Shown here in pieces: positions 22,616 through 30,555 of a stretch of 32,745 nt of DNA. The position numbers and the translations under genes are program-made. Below the pieces are notes generated by a model. That model had not been told where the DNA came from, did not search any database, and worked only from the letters and a program-made list of their open reading frames with translations. Position 1 is the first letter of the stretch. Every line of letters begins with the position of its first letter. Source of the stretch: Nitriliruptorales bacterium (GTDB taxonomy: Bacteria; Actinomycetota; Nitriliruptoria; Nitriliruptorales; Nitriliruptoraceae); contig JAGXFT010000130.1 of NCBI GenBank assembly GCA_024637135.1, positions 1 through 32,745 of the forward strand, given 5' to 3'.

Positions 22616-23002
22616 ATGGCCAGTAGGTTCACCGACCTCGCGATCGACTGTGCCGATCCCGACGGCCTCGCCCGGTTCTGGTGTTCGGTCCTCGACTACG
22701 AGGTGCTGGACGAGAACGACGGGGTCGTCACCATCGGCCCCGCCGTGCCGGCTGACGGCGGGAACCACCCGGGCCCCGTGCCGTCGACGTTGACCTTCGC
22801 GCAGGTGCCCGAGGCCAGGACCGTCAAGAACCGGCTCCACCTCGACGTCAACCCGACCGACCGGGACCAGGACGACGAGGTCCGTCGCCTGCTCGACCTG
22901 GGTGCCCGGCCCGTCGACGTCGGCCAGGGCGAGGTGAGTTGGGTCGTCCTCGCGGATCCGGAGGGCAACGAGTTCTGCGTCCTTGCGGCCCGCCGCCCCT
23001 GA
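22616..23002 (+). CDS. VOC-family (glyoxalase-like) protein
   Basis: 128 aa; ATG at 22616 with GGAGG 7 bp upstream. A single glyoxalase-like domain of paired beta-alpha-beta-beta-beta modules: IDCADPDGLARFWCSVLDYEV, VKNRLHLDVNPTDRD and VLADPEGNEFCVLA are the recognisable stretches. The form is that of the Glyoxalase_6 group common in actinobacteria, often linked to metal-dependent lyase, dioxygenase or binding functions. The substrate is unknown. It is divergent from the ATPase gene at 22417. Confidence 0.85.
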   Translation: MASRFTDLAIDCADPDGLARFWCSVLDYEVLDENDGVVTIGPAVPADGGNHPGPVPSTLTFAQVPEARTVKNRLHLDVNPTDRDQDDEVRRLLDLGARPVDVGQGEVSWVVLADPEGNEFCVLAARRP

Positions 23003-23052
23003 TCGGGTGCCGCACCTGTTCCGGTCACGGCATCGCGCCCGACTTGCGGGGA

Positions 23053-23080
23053 ACTTACGTCCCGGCCGCCGCACTTACGT
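23053..23080. promoter_or_regulatory. Direct repeat ACTTACGT spaced 20 bp
   Basis: ACTTACGT occurs at 23053-23060 and again at 23073-23080, exactly two helical turns apart, in the leader of the following gene. A regulator site is plausible; none is known. Confidence 0.3.
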
Positions 23081-23156
23081 TCATCTTCCAGGCGTCCGGC
23101 ACGGTCAGTCCTGTTCCGACCGCGGCACCGATCGCGGCTCGACCAGGAGGATGACC

Positions 23157-23786
23157 ATGGGACAGCAGACCACCCACCGCCGGGACGCCGACGGGCGACG
23201 CGAGCCCGAGCACTCGATTCCGCGGCCCGACACCGTCCCAGGGCCTGGCACCCGCGGCCACGACCGGGCCGCACGACTGCAGGTCCTGGCCAACGATCCG
23301 GCGATCGGACTCCACCCGCTGGTGGTCGTCGCCCTCGTCGCGGCCATCGGGCTGGCCGTACTGGCGTGGGACCCACTGGGGGCGCCGGCTGTGGTCCCCG
23401 TCGCGGGCGGGCCCGACATCGGGACGGCACACAACGAGGTCGAGGAGCTGTGGGTCGAGAAGGCCGCGATCACCTCGCGGGCGACCGTCGCGTCCACGCC
23501 GGTCAGCGACGTCGTGGAAGCCGCAGTCCTGAAAGCCGAGAAGGCGGCGCTCACGGCAAGCGCCTCGGCCACGAGCAGGGTGGCGACCAACGCCGCGTCC
23601 AACGGGGCGCTCCGGGCAGAGAAGGTCGCCATGGCGGCGCGGGCGGCGACGGCGGCGGGCGCGCCGAGCAACGCCAGCGCCGACGCCGACCTCGCCGGCG
23701 AGAAGGCGGCTCGGCTCGACATCACCCCGCGGCGACTGCTCACCGCCGAGGACGAGAAGCGGCTGCTGGTCGCCCGTCGCAGCTGA
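23157..23786 (+). CDS. Single-pass membrane protein with fourfold Ala-rich repeat
   Basis: 209 aa. ATG at 23157 is chosen over that at 23151 because AGGAGG directly abuts the latter and lies 6 bp from 23157. A hydrophilic, charged N-terminus of about 55 residues precedes one helix (about 60-80, LVVVALVAAIGLAVLAW). After it come four units, each with a (V/A/G)EK(A/V)A core (VEKAAITSR, AEKAALTAS, AEKVAMAAR, GEKAARLDI), spaced about 25-30 residues apart and separated by Ala/Ser/Thr-rich stretches. The tail is ITPRRLLTAEDEKRLLVARR. Periodic Ala/Glu/Lys segments suggest long helices or a coiled rod. No known family. It sits directly before the BTAD-STAND gene on the same strand. Confidence 0.7.
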   Translation: MGQQTTHRRDADGRREPEHSIPRPDTVPGPGTRGHDRAARLQVLANDPAIGLHPLVVVALVAAIGLAVLAWDPLGAPAVVPVAGGPDIGTAHNEVEELWVEKAAITSRATVASTPVSDVVEAAVLKAEKAALTASASATSRVATNAASNGALRAEKVAMAARAATAAGAPSNASADADLAGEKAARLDITPRRLLTAEDEKRLLVARRS

Positions 23787-23844
23787 CCCCGCCATCCCGT
23801 CGACGCCTCGGCCCGGCCGAGGTGTCGACGGCTGCTCGGCGGGC

Positions 23845-23860
23845 TTACCACGGGGTTACC
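23845..23860. promoter_or_regulatory. TTACC direct repeat at 11-bp spacing
   Basis: TTACC at 23845 and at 23856 are exactly 11 bp apart, the spacing used by SARP/BTAD-type and OmpR-type winged-helix regulators. The gene that follows encodes a BTAD protein. Short motifs like this can arise by chance. Confidence 0.3.
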
Positions 23861-23948
23861 GAGTGCTGCCACTGTGGGCGACGCGCCATCGACGGCGTCC
23901 TGGCGTCCACGATCGCAATCTGGTCCGTTCGCGCCGGTGGCGACCACC

Positions 23949-23954
23949 TAGGGT
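23949..23954 (+). promoter_or_regulatory. -10 element TAGGGT for the BTAD-STAND gene
   Basis: TAGGGT ends 23 bp before the chosen GTG start, giving a short leader of about 17 bases. No clear -35. Confidence 0.4.
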
Positions 23955-23977
23955 CCAAGGATGCGGGGAGCGAGGAC

Positions 23978-26290
23978 GTGGTGCTCGAGGTGACGCTGGC
24001 AGGGGCGGTCGTGTTGCGCCGCGGCCACCGCGAGGTGGGGGACCGGATCCTCGCCGCGCGGCAGGTCCGCCTCGTCACGGCCATGCTGGTCATCGAACGT
24101 CATCATCCCGTGGCCGTTGACGTCCTGGCCGCACAGTTGTGGCCGGGCGAGGCGCCGGACCAGTGGCGAGTGGCGGTACGCGGACTCGTCGGGCGCGTGC
24201 GCAAGGCACTGGTCCAGCTCGGGTTGGACGGCTCCGCAATCCGTGGCGAGCCGGGCCGGTACGTGGTGGACCTGTCAGACGTCGTGGTCGACCTGGAACG
24301 TGCGTCCGACACCCTGCGAGTGGCCGAGCGCGCCAAGGAGCGTGGCGACGCCGAACAGGGTCGCGACGGCGCGTCGGTCGCCCGATCGATCCTCTCCCGT
24401 CCCGTGCTGGCCGGCATCGACGGGGACTGGGTGGACCAGCAGCGTCGACGGGTCGGGCGAGACCATCTGCGGTCGCTGGTCGTCCTGGGGGTGTGCCGAA
24501 GCCGACTGGGCGACCACGCGGCCGCTCGTTCCGTCCTGGTCGAGGCGGTCGAGCTCGACCCACTCCGGGAGGCGACCTGGCGAGCGCTCATGTCGGCCGA
24601 ACTCGCCGCAGGCAACGCCGCGGCAGCCCTGGGCACCTACGAAGACTGTCGACAGCGTCTGGCCGAACACCTCGGCGTCGACCCGTCCGACGAGACCCAG
24701 CGGCTGCACGGTGACGTCCTGCAGGCGATCCCGGTGCCTCGTCGTTACGACGTCGTCGACGACCGAACCAGACAGCCGGCACAGCGCTCCAACGTCTCGA
24801 CATCCGTGGGACGCGTGGAGCCCTACGTGGGACTGCGCGCCTTCGATCGAGCGGAGGCCGACCTGTTCTTCGGTCGAGACGGCGACGTCAACGAACTGGT
24901 CGAGTTGCTCGCCCGGCGCGGGCTCGTGGCCGTCGTCGGACCTTCAGGGGTCGGCAAGTCGTCGTTGGTGCGGGCGGGATTGTTGCCGGCGCTCGCGCGT
25001 GGTGCTGTCGCCGACGCCGACACGTGGCTGCCCGTGCTCGTCACACCCGGGGACCAGCCGCGGAAGGCCTTGGTCCACGCGCTGCACGCCGTGGCCGGTG
25101 ATCGCCGGTGGGGCGTCGATGACCTGGACGGTCCGGACGGTCTCCACGCGGTTGCCGAGGGCCTGCTCGTCGGCCGTCCTCGTTCCGCCCGACTGCTGGT
25201 CGTCGTCGACCAGTTCGAGGAGGTGTTCACGCTCGCCCGGGACGACGCTGCGGCCGACCTGGTTGCCATGCTGCGAGGCGCGGCCGCCCGGCTGGATGCC
25301 CGGGTCGCCGCCGTGATGACGATGCGGGCCGACTTCTACGACCGGGCCGCGGCCCTCCCCGGGCTCGCCGAGGTGCTCACCGTCAACCAGTTCGTCGTTC
25401 CGCCACTGCAGCCCGAACAGGTCGAGACCGTCGTCACGGAGCCCGCCCGCCGCGCCGGGGTTGCACTCGAACCCGGCCTGCTGGGTCGCATCGTGGCCGA
25501 CGTTGCCGACGAGCCGGGCGCGCTGCCGCTGCTGCAACACCTGCTCCGCGAGTTGTGGTCACGGCGGACCAACGACGTCATGACTCGGGGCGCCTACGAG
25601 GACCTCGGCGGGGTCAGTGGAGCACTGGCGGCAAGGGCCGAGGAGGTCTACCAGGGCTTCGGCCCGGAGGAGCGGGGGATCGCCATGCGCATCCTGCTTC
25701 GAGCCGTGCAACCGGGTGAAGAGACCGGGGACGCCCGTCGGCCGATCCTGGCCACCGAGCTTGCGGGGCCGTCGATGCCGTTCGCGGTGGTCGAGTCGGT
25801 GACGGCGCGACTGGTCGACGCCCGCCTGCTCACGTCGGACCGGGATCCAGCATCCGGGGACCCCAGGCTCCAGTTGGCCCACGAGGCGTTGATCGAGGCA
25901 TGGCCTCGATTGCGGTCGTGTGTCGACGAGGGGCGCGCCTGGTTGCTCGACGCTCGTCGGCTGACGGCCGCTGCCCAGTCGTGGGCACAGCATGAACGTC
26001 ACGACTGTGGGACACCGGGACGTGGTCGCCACGCGATCGCATACCAGCTCACGAGCCGGCCGAGCCCATCCCCGGCTTCGGTGCGAGCTTCGCCGGCATC
26101 GTCGAAGCGGGCTGGAGCCCGGACGGCCGTCGCGTGGCGACCGCAGGATTCGACGACACGGCGATCTGGTCGGTCGAGCCGACGTCGCGTCCCGTACGGG
26201 TGGACCACGGGGGTGGCTGGACCACCCTCGCCTGGGCACCGACCGGGGAGGTGGGGGTGTGGCAGACGGAGCCACCCGGTCTCCGGGTAG
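23978..26290 (+). CDS. BTAD/SARP-type regulator fused to an nSTAND1 NTPase, 3' end out of frame
   Basis: GTG at 23978, with GGGGAG about 8 bp upstream. Residues 1-95 form a SARP winged helix (ARQVRLVTAMLVIERHHPVAVDVLAAQLW) and about 100-255 the BTAD helical repeats (ELDPLREATWRALMSAELAAG). From about 280 a STAND NTPase follows: VEPYVGLRAFDRAEADLFFGRD, Walker A GPSGVGKSS (321-329), Walker B LLVVVDQFEEVF and LQLAHEALIEAWPRL. Such proteins are large transcription or signalling switches, normally with a C-terminal WD40 propeller. Here family similarity ends at SWAQHERHD (about 26007); the frame then yields about 94 unrelated Arg/Ser-rich residues to a stop at 26290. The propeller resumes in the next frame. 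Translated as is, it would be 770 aa without a propeller. Confidence 0.75.
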   Translation: MVLEVTLAGAVVLRRGHREVGDRILAARQVRLVTAMLVIERHHPVAVDVLAAQLWPGEAPDQWRVAVRGLVGRVRKALVQLGLDGSAIRGEPGRYVVDLSDVVVDLERASDTLRVAERAKERGDAEQGRDGASVARSILSRPVLAGIDGDWVDQQRRRVGRDHLRSLVVLGVCRSRLGDHAAARSVLVEAVELDPLREATWRALMSAELAAGNAAAALGTYEDCRQRLAEHLGVDPSDETQRLHGDVLQAIPVPRRYDVVDDRTRQPAQRSNVSTSVGRVEPYVGLRAFDRAEADLFFGRDGDVNELVELLARRGLVAVVGPSGVGKSSLVRAGLLPALARGAVADADTWLPVLVTPGDQPRKALVHALHAVAGDRRWGVDDLDGPDGLHAVAEGLLVGRPRSARLLVVVDQFEEVFTLARDDAAADLVAMLRGAAARLDARVAAVMTMRADFYDRAAALPGLAEVLTVNQFVVPPLQPEQVETVVTEPARRAGVALEPGLLGRIVADVADEPGALPLLQHLLRELWSRRTNDVMTRGAYEDLGGVSGALAARAEEVYQGFGPEERGIAMRILLRAVQPGEETGDARRPILATELAGPSMPFAVVESVTARLVDARLLTSDRDPASGDPRLQLAHEALIEAWPRLRSCVDEGRAWLLDARRLTAAAQSWAQHERHDCGTPGRGRHAIAYQLTSRPSPSPASVRASPASSKRAGARTAVAWRPQDSTTRRSGRSSRRRVPYGWTTGVAGPPSPGHRPGRWGCGRRSHPVSG

Positions 26291-26979
26291 TGGCCGCGGA
26301 CGGCCAGTCACTGGCGTGGCTTCCGACGTCGGCGGGAACCAGAGCCGAGGGGGTCGCCTTCGCACCCGACGCTCCGTGGGTGGCCATCAGCCTCGTGGAC
26401 AACCGTGGTGCCGGGGAGTCGGATGCGGCCGGTGTGGAACTGTGGAACTGGCGCACCGGGATCCGCCTCGCCAGCGTCACCCTTCCGTTCGTCAGCCCGT
26501 CCTCCGTTGCCTTCGACGCAGATGGCCGCCGACTCCTCGTCGCCCGACAGTCCGAGGATCCCGGCGTCGAGGTGTGGGACGTCAGCGGGCTGGCGTCAGG
26601 CGCCCTGCGAGGTGACGTCCGGGCGGACGACATTGTCCTGCGCTCCATCGATGGCCACACCGAATGGGTGCAGGAGGCAGTGTGGGGTCCCGACGAACGC
26701 TCCGTTGTGTCGTGCAGCGGTGATGGCACTGCCCGTGTCTGGGACGTTGCGACCGGGCGTGGGCGGCAATGGCTCGTTGCGGATGGGCTCACCGGCCTCT
26801 GTCGTGTCCGAGTCTCCCCGGACGGTCGTCACGTCGCGGTCTCGGACGGCGAGAACGGCATTCGGGTGTTCGCGCTCGACCCATCCGAGGTGGCCGAGAT
26901 CGCGCGGGCTCGGCTGACACGAACGTGGACGACGGACGAGTGTCGTGAGTACCTGGATCTCTCGGTCTGCCCGACCTGA
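26003..26979 (+). pseudogene. WD40 propeller part of the STAND protein, displaced into another frame
   Basis: The frame becomes propeller-like at RLWDTGTW near 26003. It shows about six WD-type blades (AGWSPDGRRVATAGFDD, VAFDADGRRLLVARQ, GTARVWDVATG, VRVSPDGRHVAVSD) and the typical STAND-WD40 end ARARLTRTWTTDECREYLDLSVCP. Nothing resembling a start codon with a ribosome binding site leads into it; the first in-frame ATG is at 26134, inside a blade. Normal proteins of this type have a linker, often a membrane helix, and more blades between the NTPase and this point. The join therefore looks like an internal deletion that also shifted the frame. Confidence 0.75.
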
Positions 26980-27003
26980 CCGCCGAGTTCGGAGGACAGC
27001 GCC

Positions 27004-27009
27004 TAGCCT
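27004..27009 (+). promoter_or_regulatory. -10 element TAGCCT for the ThyX-like gene
   Basis: TAGCCT lies 33 bp before the GTG start at 27043. It fits the TAnnnT form of other boxes in this window; no clear -35. Confidence 0.35.
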
Positions 27010-27042
27010 CGCCGGTCGCTCCCCAGCCACTGAGGTCGCCTC

Positions 27043-28698
27043 GTGTCCGAACCGCTCGACACCCGTCCGGTGCCGCCGCCGCAGGACGACTTCACGGCGG
27101 ACGAGCGCACCCTGTTGGCGCGCCACTTCACCAACGTCGACGACCACGTCGCCGGGCTGGTGGACCTCCCCGAGGTGGTTAAGGGGGCCTTGTTCGCGCG
27201 CTACTCGCGGTCCCGCAAGTCGATTCGACGGTTGTTCGTCGACGAGTTCGCCGACCTGCTGGCGGTCGACGACCACGACACCCCCGCCGACACACCCGGC
27301 GGTGACGCGGTCGGGACGACGAAGGCCGAGGGGCTGTACCAACGGGTGTTCAGCGAGTACGGCGATGACTCGGTGGCCCAACTGGGTGGCGCCCACGTCG
27401 CGATCGAGGAGATCTCCAACCTGCTGACCAAGCAGGTCGAGTGGGGTCGGCTGGCGGCCTACCTCGAACAGTCGACCCGCTACATCGCCTACGACCACCA
27501 GGTCGACGGCCGCTGGCGTTACCACCGCGACGCCGACGTCATGGCCGGCCCGCACGCCCGCGCCTACGTCGACGCGCTCGACACCATCTTCGCCACCTAC
27601 GCCGCGTCCATCCCGACCGTGCTGGAGTGGGTCCGGTCGACCTGGCCCCAGGACGAGTCGACGTCGGACTTCGTCTACCGCAACGCCACCAAGGCCAAGG
27701 CGCTTGACCTGCTGCGGGGGTTGCTGCCGGCCGCCACCACCTCCAACGTCGGGATGTTCGCGTCCGGACAGTCCTACGAGCTGTTGTTGCTGCGCCTGCA
27801 GGCGTCGGAACTGGCCGAGGCGCGTCACGTCGGCACCCGCATGCTGGCCGAGTTGCGCCACCTCGTCCCGTCCTTCCTCACCCGGGTCGACCGCCCCGAC
27901 CGGGGCGTGGTGTGGTCGGACTACCTCGCCACCACCCGTGACGACGTCCGCACCCTGGCCGACCGCCACGTCCCGCGTGGTGAACCGATGGACGCCGCCG
28001 ACGAGGTGACCCTGGTCGACTGGTCGCCGCGTGACCCGGTCGAGGCCGAGCAGGCGCTGGTGACGGCGATCCTGCATCCCCATGCCGACCGCTCCGAACA
28101 GGCAATCGCCCAGGTGGTGGCGCGGATGGACACCGACGAGCGCGCCGCGGTGGTCGCGGCGTTCGTGGGGGAGCGGCGCAACCGGCGCCACAAGCCCGGT
28201 CGTGCGCTGGAGCGGATCTGGTACCGCTTCGACGTGCTCGGCGACTACGGCGGGTTCCGGGACCTCCAACGTCACCGCATGCTGACGATCGAGTGGCAGG
28301 ACCTGACCACCCGACACGGCCACGAGACACCGCCGGAACTGGTCGACGCCGGGGTGGCCGACGCCTACGCCGCCGCCATGGAGCGATCCGCTGAGCTCTA
28401 CGAGCGGTTGCTGCCCGACCATCCCGTACAGGCCCAGTACGCCGTGTGCTTCGGCTATCGGATCCGCTACTCGATGCAGGTGAACGCGCGCGCGGCCATG
28501 CAGATGCTGGAGTTGCGCTCGACCCCGCAGGGCCACCCCGCCTACCGGCGGATCGTCCAGTCGATGCACCGCCTGATCGCCGAGCAGGCCGGCCACCGCG
28601 TCGTCGCCGACGCCATGGTCCACGTCGACCATGGGGCCGCCGAGTTGGAACGACTCGCCTCCGAGAAGGCCGCCGAGGCCCGCCGCATCGCCCGCTGA
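27043..28698 (+). CDS. thyX: Long ThyX-family protein (FAD-dependent thymidylate synthase-like)
   Basis: 551 aa; GTG at 27043 with GAGG 7 bp upstream. ThyX makes dTMP from dUMP using FAD and methylene-tetrahydrofolate. Classical ThyX is about 220-250 aa; this is the long form with two ThyX-like halves. The N-terminal half has GALFARYSRSRKSIRRLF and EQSTRYIAYD (142-151), matching the substrate-binding end of the ThyX motif, but lacks the RHR. The C-terminal half has LQRHRMLTIEWQDL, with RHR at 410-412, and QVNARAAMQMLELRSTPQGHPAYRRI, matching the C-terminal ThyX helix. So the usual motif elements are split between halves. Whether it is a full thymidylate synthase or a related flavoenzyme cannot be decided by eye. 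Confidence 0.78.
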   Translation: MSEPLDTRPVPPPQDDFTADERTLLARHFTNVDDHVAGLVDLPEVVKGALFARYSRSRKSIRRLFVDEFADLLAVDDHDTPADTPGGDAVGTTKAEGLYQRVFSEYGDDSVAQLGGAHVAIEEISNLLTKQVEWGRLAAYLEQSTRYIAYDHQVDGRWRYHRDADVMAGPHARAYVDALDTIFATYAASIPTVLEWVRSTWPQDESTSDFVYRNATKAKALDLLRGLLPAATTSNVGMFASGQSYELLLLRLQASELAEARHVGTRMLAELRHLVPSFLTRVDRPDRGVVWSDYLATTRDDVRTLADRHVPRGEPMDAADEVTLVDWSPRDPVEAEQALVTAILHPHADRSEQAIAQVVARMDTDERAAVVAAFVGERRNRRHKPGRALERIWYRFDVLGDYGGFRDLQRHRMLTIEWQDLTTRHGHETPPELVDAGVADAYAAAMERSAELYERLLPDHPVQAQYAVCFGYRIRYSMQVNARAAMQMLELRSTPQGHPAYRRIVQSMHRLIAEQAGHRVVADAMVHVDHGAAELERLASEKAAEARRIAR

Positions 28699-28711
28699 CC
28701 GCCCGCTGAGG

Positions 28712-29491
28712 TCAGCCGGCCTCGACCGTGGCGATCTGGATGGTGGGGGACTGGCCGGTCGGGGTGTCGAAGGACTGGCCGTCGGCGGTCAGGAACTCGA
28801 GGCTGATCACGTGCGCGCCCAGGGGGAGGTCGACCGGGTAGGAGGCCTCGACACAGCCGCCCGAGCAGTCCTCGGTCGGCAGCAGTGGCTCGCCGTCCGG
28901 CCCGGTCGCGAGGCGGCCGTCCACGAACACGCGCACGACCCCCAGTTCCTCGGGATCGGCGGGTGCCGCCGCGGGTGCGGGCCCGATCGTGCCGCCGGTG
29001 ACGGCCACGACCACGTCGACCGTGCCGACCTCGGTCGTGTCACCGTCGACCGGTGAGACCAGCGCCAGGGTCGCATCGGTCCAGCGCGCGCCCACCCCGG
29101 ACCCGGTCGGGTGCCAGGCGCTCTCGATCGTCGTGTGGAGGGTGAACGAGACTGCCAGGCCGACGACGACCGCCCCGATTGCCAGGGGTGAGGTCGGACC
29201 GAGCGACAGCGAGGTGGTCGCCGCCACGGCCACCGCCACCAGGGCGGCCACGCCCAACGGGAACCACCATCCGACCCAGTCGGAGAAGTAGCCCGCGGTC
29301 GCCCCCGACAGCGACGCCAGCACCGCACTGGCCGCCAGCGGCAGCACCAGGTCACCGGGTTCGTCCAGGGCCAGGCGCCCGGCGACCGCCAGCAGGAAGA
29401 TGGCGATGGTGCCGAACGCGGCCAGTACCAGCAGTGCCTGCCAGGTGGCGCCGGCGCCGGCGTGGCCGAGCAGGGGGCTCAGGAGGTGCAC
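28712..29491 (-). CDS. Membrane protein with C-terminal extracytoplasmic domain
   Basis: 259 aa; GTG at 29491 with GAGG 7 bp upstream. About four hydrophobic segments occupy residues 15-120 (LLVLAAFGTIAIFLLAVAG, LVLPLAASAVLASLSGA, FPLGVAALVAVAVAAT, AIGAVVVGLAVSFTLHT). The rest is hydrophilic and probably outside: VSPVDGDTTEVGTVDVVVAV and VRVFVDGRLATGPDG suggest a beta-sandwich of Ig-like type, with a Cys pair in EDCSGGCVEA. I do not recognise the family. It converges on the ThyX-like gene and diverges from dapA. Confidence 0.7.
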   Translation of the reverse strand: MHLLSPLLGHAGAGATWQALLVLAAFGTIAIFLLAVAGRLALDEPGDLVLPLAASAVLASLSGATAGYFSDWVGWWFPLGVAALVAVAVAATTSLSLGPTSPLAIGAVVVGLAVSFTLHTTIESAWHPTGSGVGARWTDATLALVSPVDGDTTEVGTVDVVVAVTGGTIGPAPAAAPADPEELGVVRVFVDGRLATGPDGEPLLPTEDCSGGCVEASYPVDLPLGAHVISLEFLTADGQSFDTPTGQSPTIQIATVEAG

Positions 29492-29607
29492 GAGGTCCTC
29501 GCGGGACGGGTCAGGGCAGCGACGCTATCGCTGGCAGGCAGTGGACCGGTGACCGAGCCGTGCGAGCGGACGGGGTCAGCGGTGTCCAGACCGCGTCCCC
29601 CGCACCC

Positions 29608-29613
29608 TAGGAT
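29608..29613 (+). promoter_or_regulatory. -10 element TAGGAT for the dapA-rnj operon
   Basis: TAGGAT lies 48 bp before the dapA start and matches TAnnnT. No convincing -35. Confidence 0.35.
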
Positions 29614-29661
29614 GTCTGGGACGCCCGACCGACCGCCCGACACCCTGGAGCCGCGACCGCC

Positions 29662-30555
29662 ATGGCCACCTTCGGACCCGTGGGAACCGCCATGGCGACG
29701 CCGTTCGCCGACGACGAGAAGTTGGACGTCGCGGGCGCCCAGCGGCTCGCGCGCCACCTGGTCGACCATGGCACCGACACGCTCGTGCTGGTGGGGACCA
29801 CCGGCGAATCGCCGACGGTGACCGCCGACGAGGTCGCACTCCTGGTCTCCGGGGTGCGCGAGGCCGTCGGGACCGAGGCCGATGTCGTGGTCGGGACCGG
29901 AACGAACTCGACGACCGCGACGGTCGAGGCCACCCGCGCCGCCCGGGACCTCGGGGCCGACGGCGTGCTGGTCGTGTCGCCGTACTACAACCGTCCGGAC
30001 CACGACGGGATGATGCGCCACTTCACCGCGGTCGCCCAGGCGACCGACCTGCCGGTCGTGGTCTACGACGTCCCCCACCGGACCGGCCGGGCGATCGCGG
30101 CCGACACGCTGGTGGCGCTGTCCGAGATCGACACGATCATCGGGTGCAAGGACGCCACCAGCGACCTGTCCAAGTCCGCGGACGTGCTGGCCCGCACCGC
30201 CGAGGCGCCGGGTGGCTTCGACCTGTGGTGCGGTGCCGACGAGGTGAACCTGCCCATGCTGGCGATCGGTGCGGCCGGCCTGGTGTCGGTGACCGCGCAC
30301 CTGGCCGGCGACGACCTCGCCCGGATGTGTGCGGCCGTCGCGGCCGGCGACCTGGCCACGGCCCGCGAGATCCACTTCCGCCTGTTGCCCCTGCACCGGG
30401 CCCTGTTCCTGTCTCCGTCGCCGGCCCCGCTCAAGGCGGCGCTGGCGCTCTTCGATCTTCCGGCCGGCCCCGTCCGGGGGCCGCTGGCCGACGCGCCTGA
30501 CGGCGTCGTCGACCAGGTCCGCCACGCCCTCGACCATGCTGGACTACTTCCATGA
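29662..30555 (+). CDS. dapA: 4-hydroxy-tetrahydrodipicolinate synthase
   Basis: 297 aa, the standard length. Condenses pyruvate with aspartate semialdehyde in the diaminopimelate/lysine pathway, feeding cell-wall synthesis. Catalytic residues are present: VGTTGES (Thr46, Thr47), SPYYN (Tyr108/109), VVYDVPHRTGR (Tyr135, Arg140) and IIGCKDATSD with the Schiff-base Lys163. ATG at 29662; the nearest ribosome binding site (GGAG) is 12 bp upstream, rather far, but the N-terminus fits the family. The stop overlaps the rnj start (ATGA). The dapA-rnj pair is a common actinobacterial arrangement. Confidence 0.93.
   Translation: MATFGPVGTAMATPFADDEKLDVAGAQRLARHLVDHGTDTLVLVGTTGESPTVTADEVALLVSGVREAVGTEADVVVGTGTNSTTATVEATRAARDLGADGVLVVSPYYNRPDHDGMMRHFTAVAQATDLPVVVYDVPHRTGRAIAADTLVALSEIDTIIGCKDATSDLSKSADVLARTAEAPGGFDLWCGADEVNLPMLAIGAAGLVSVTAHLAGDDLARMCAAVAAGDLATAREIHFRLLPLHRALFLSPSPAPLKAALALFDLPAGPVRGPLADAPDGVVDQVRHALDHAGLLP

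Noticed and set aside
23978-26979. A STAND-based antiphage defence system
   Set aside because: The N-terminal module is a BTAD/SARP regulator rather than a nuclease, TIR or pore effector, and no defence partners are nearby. The gene is also broken.
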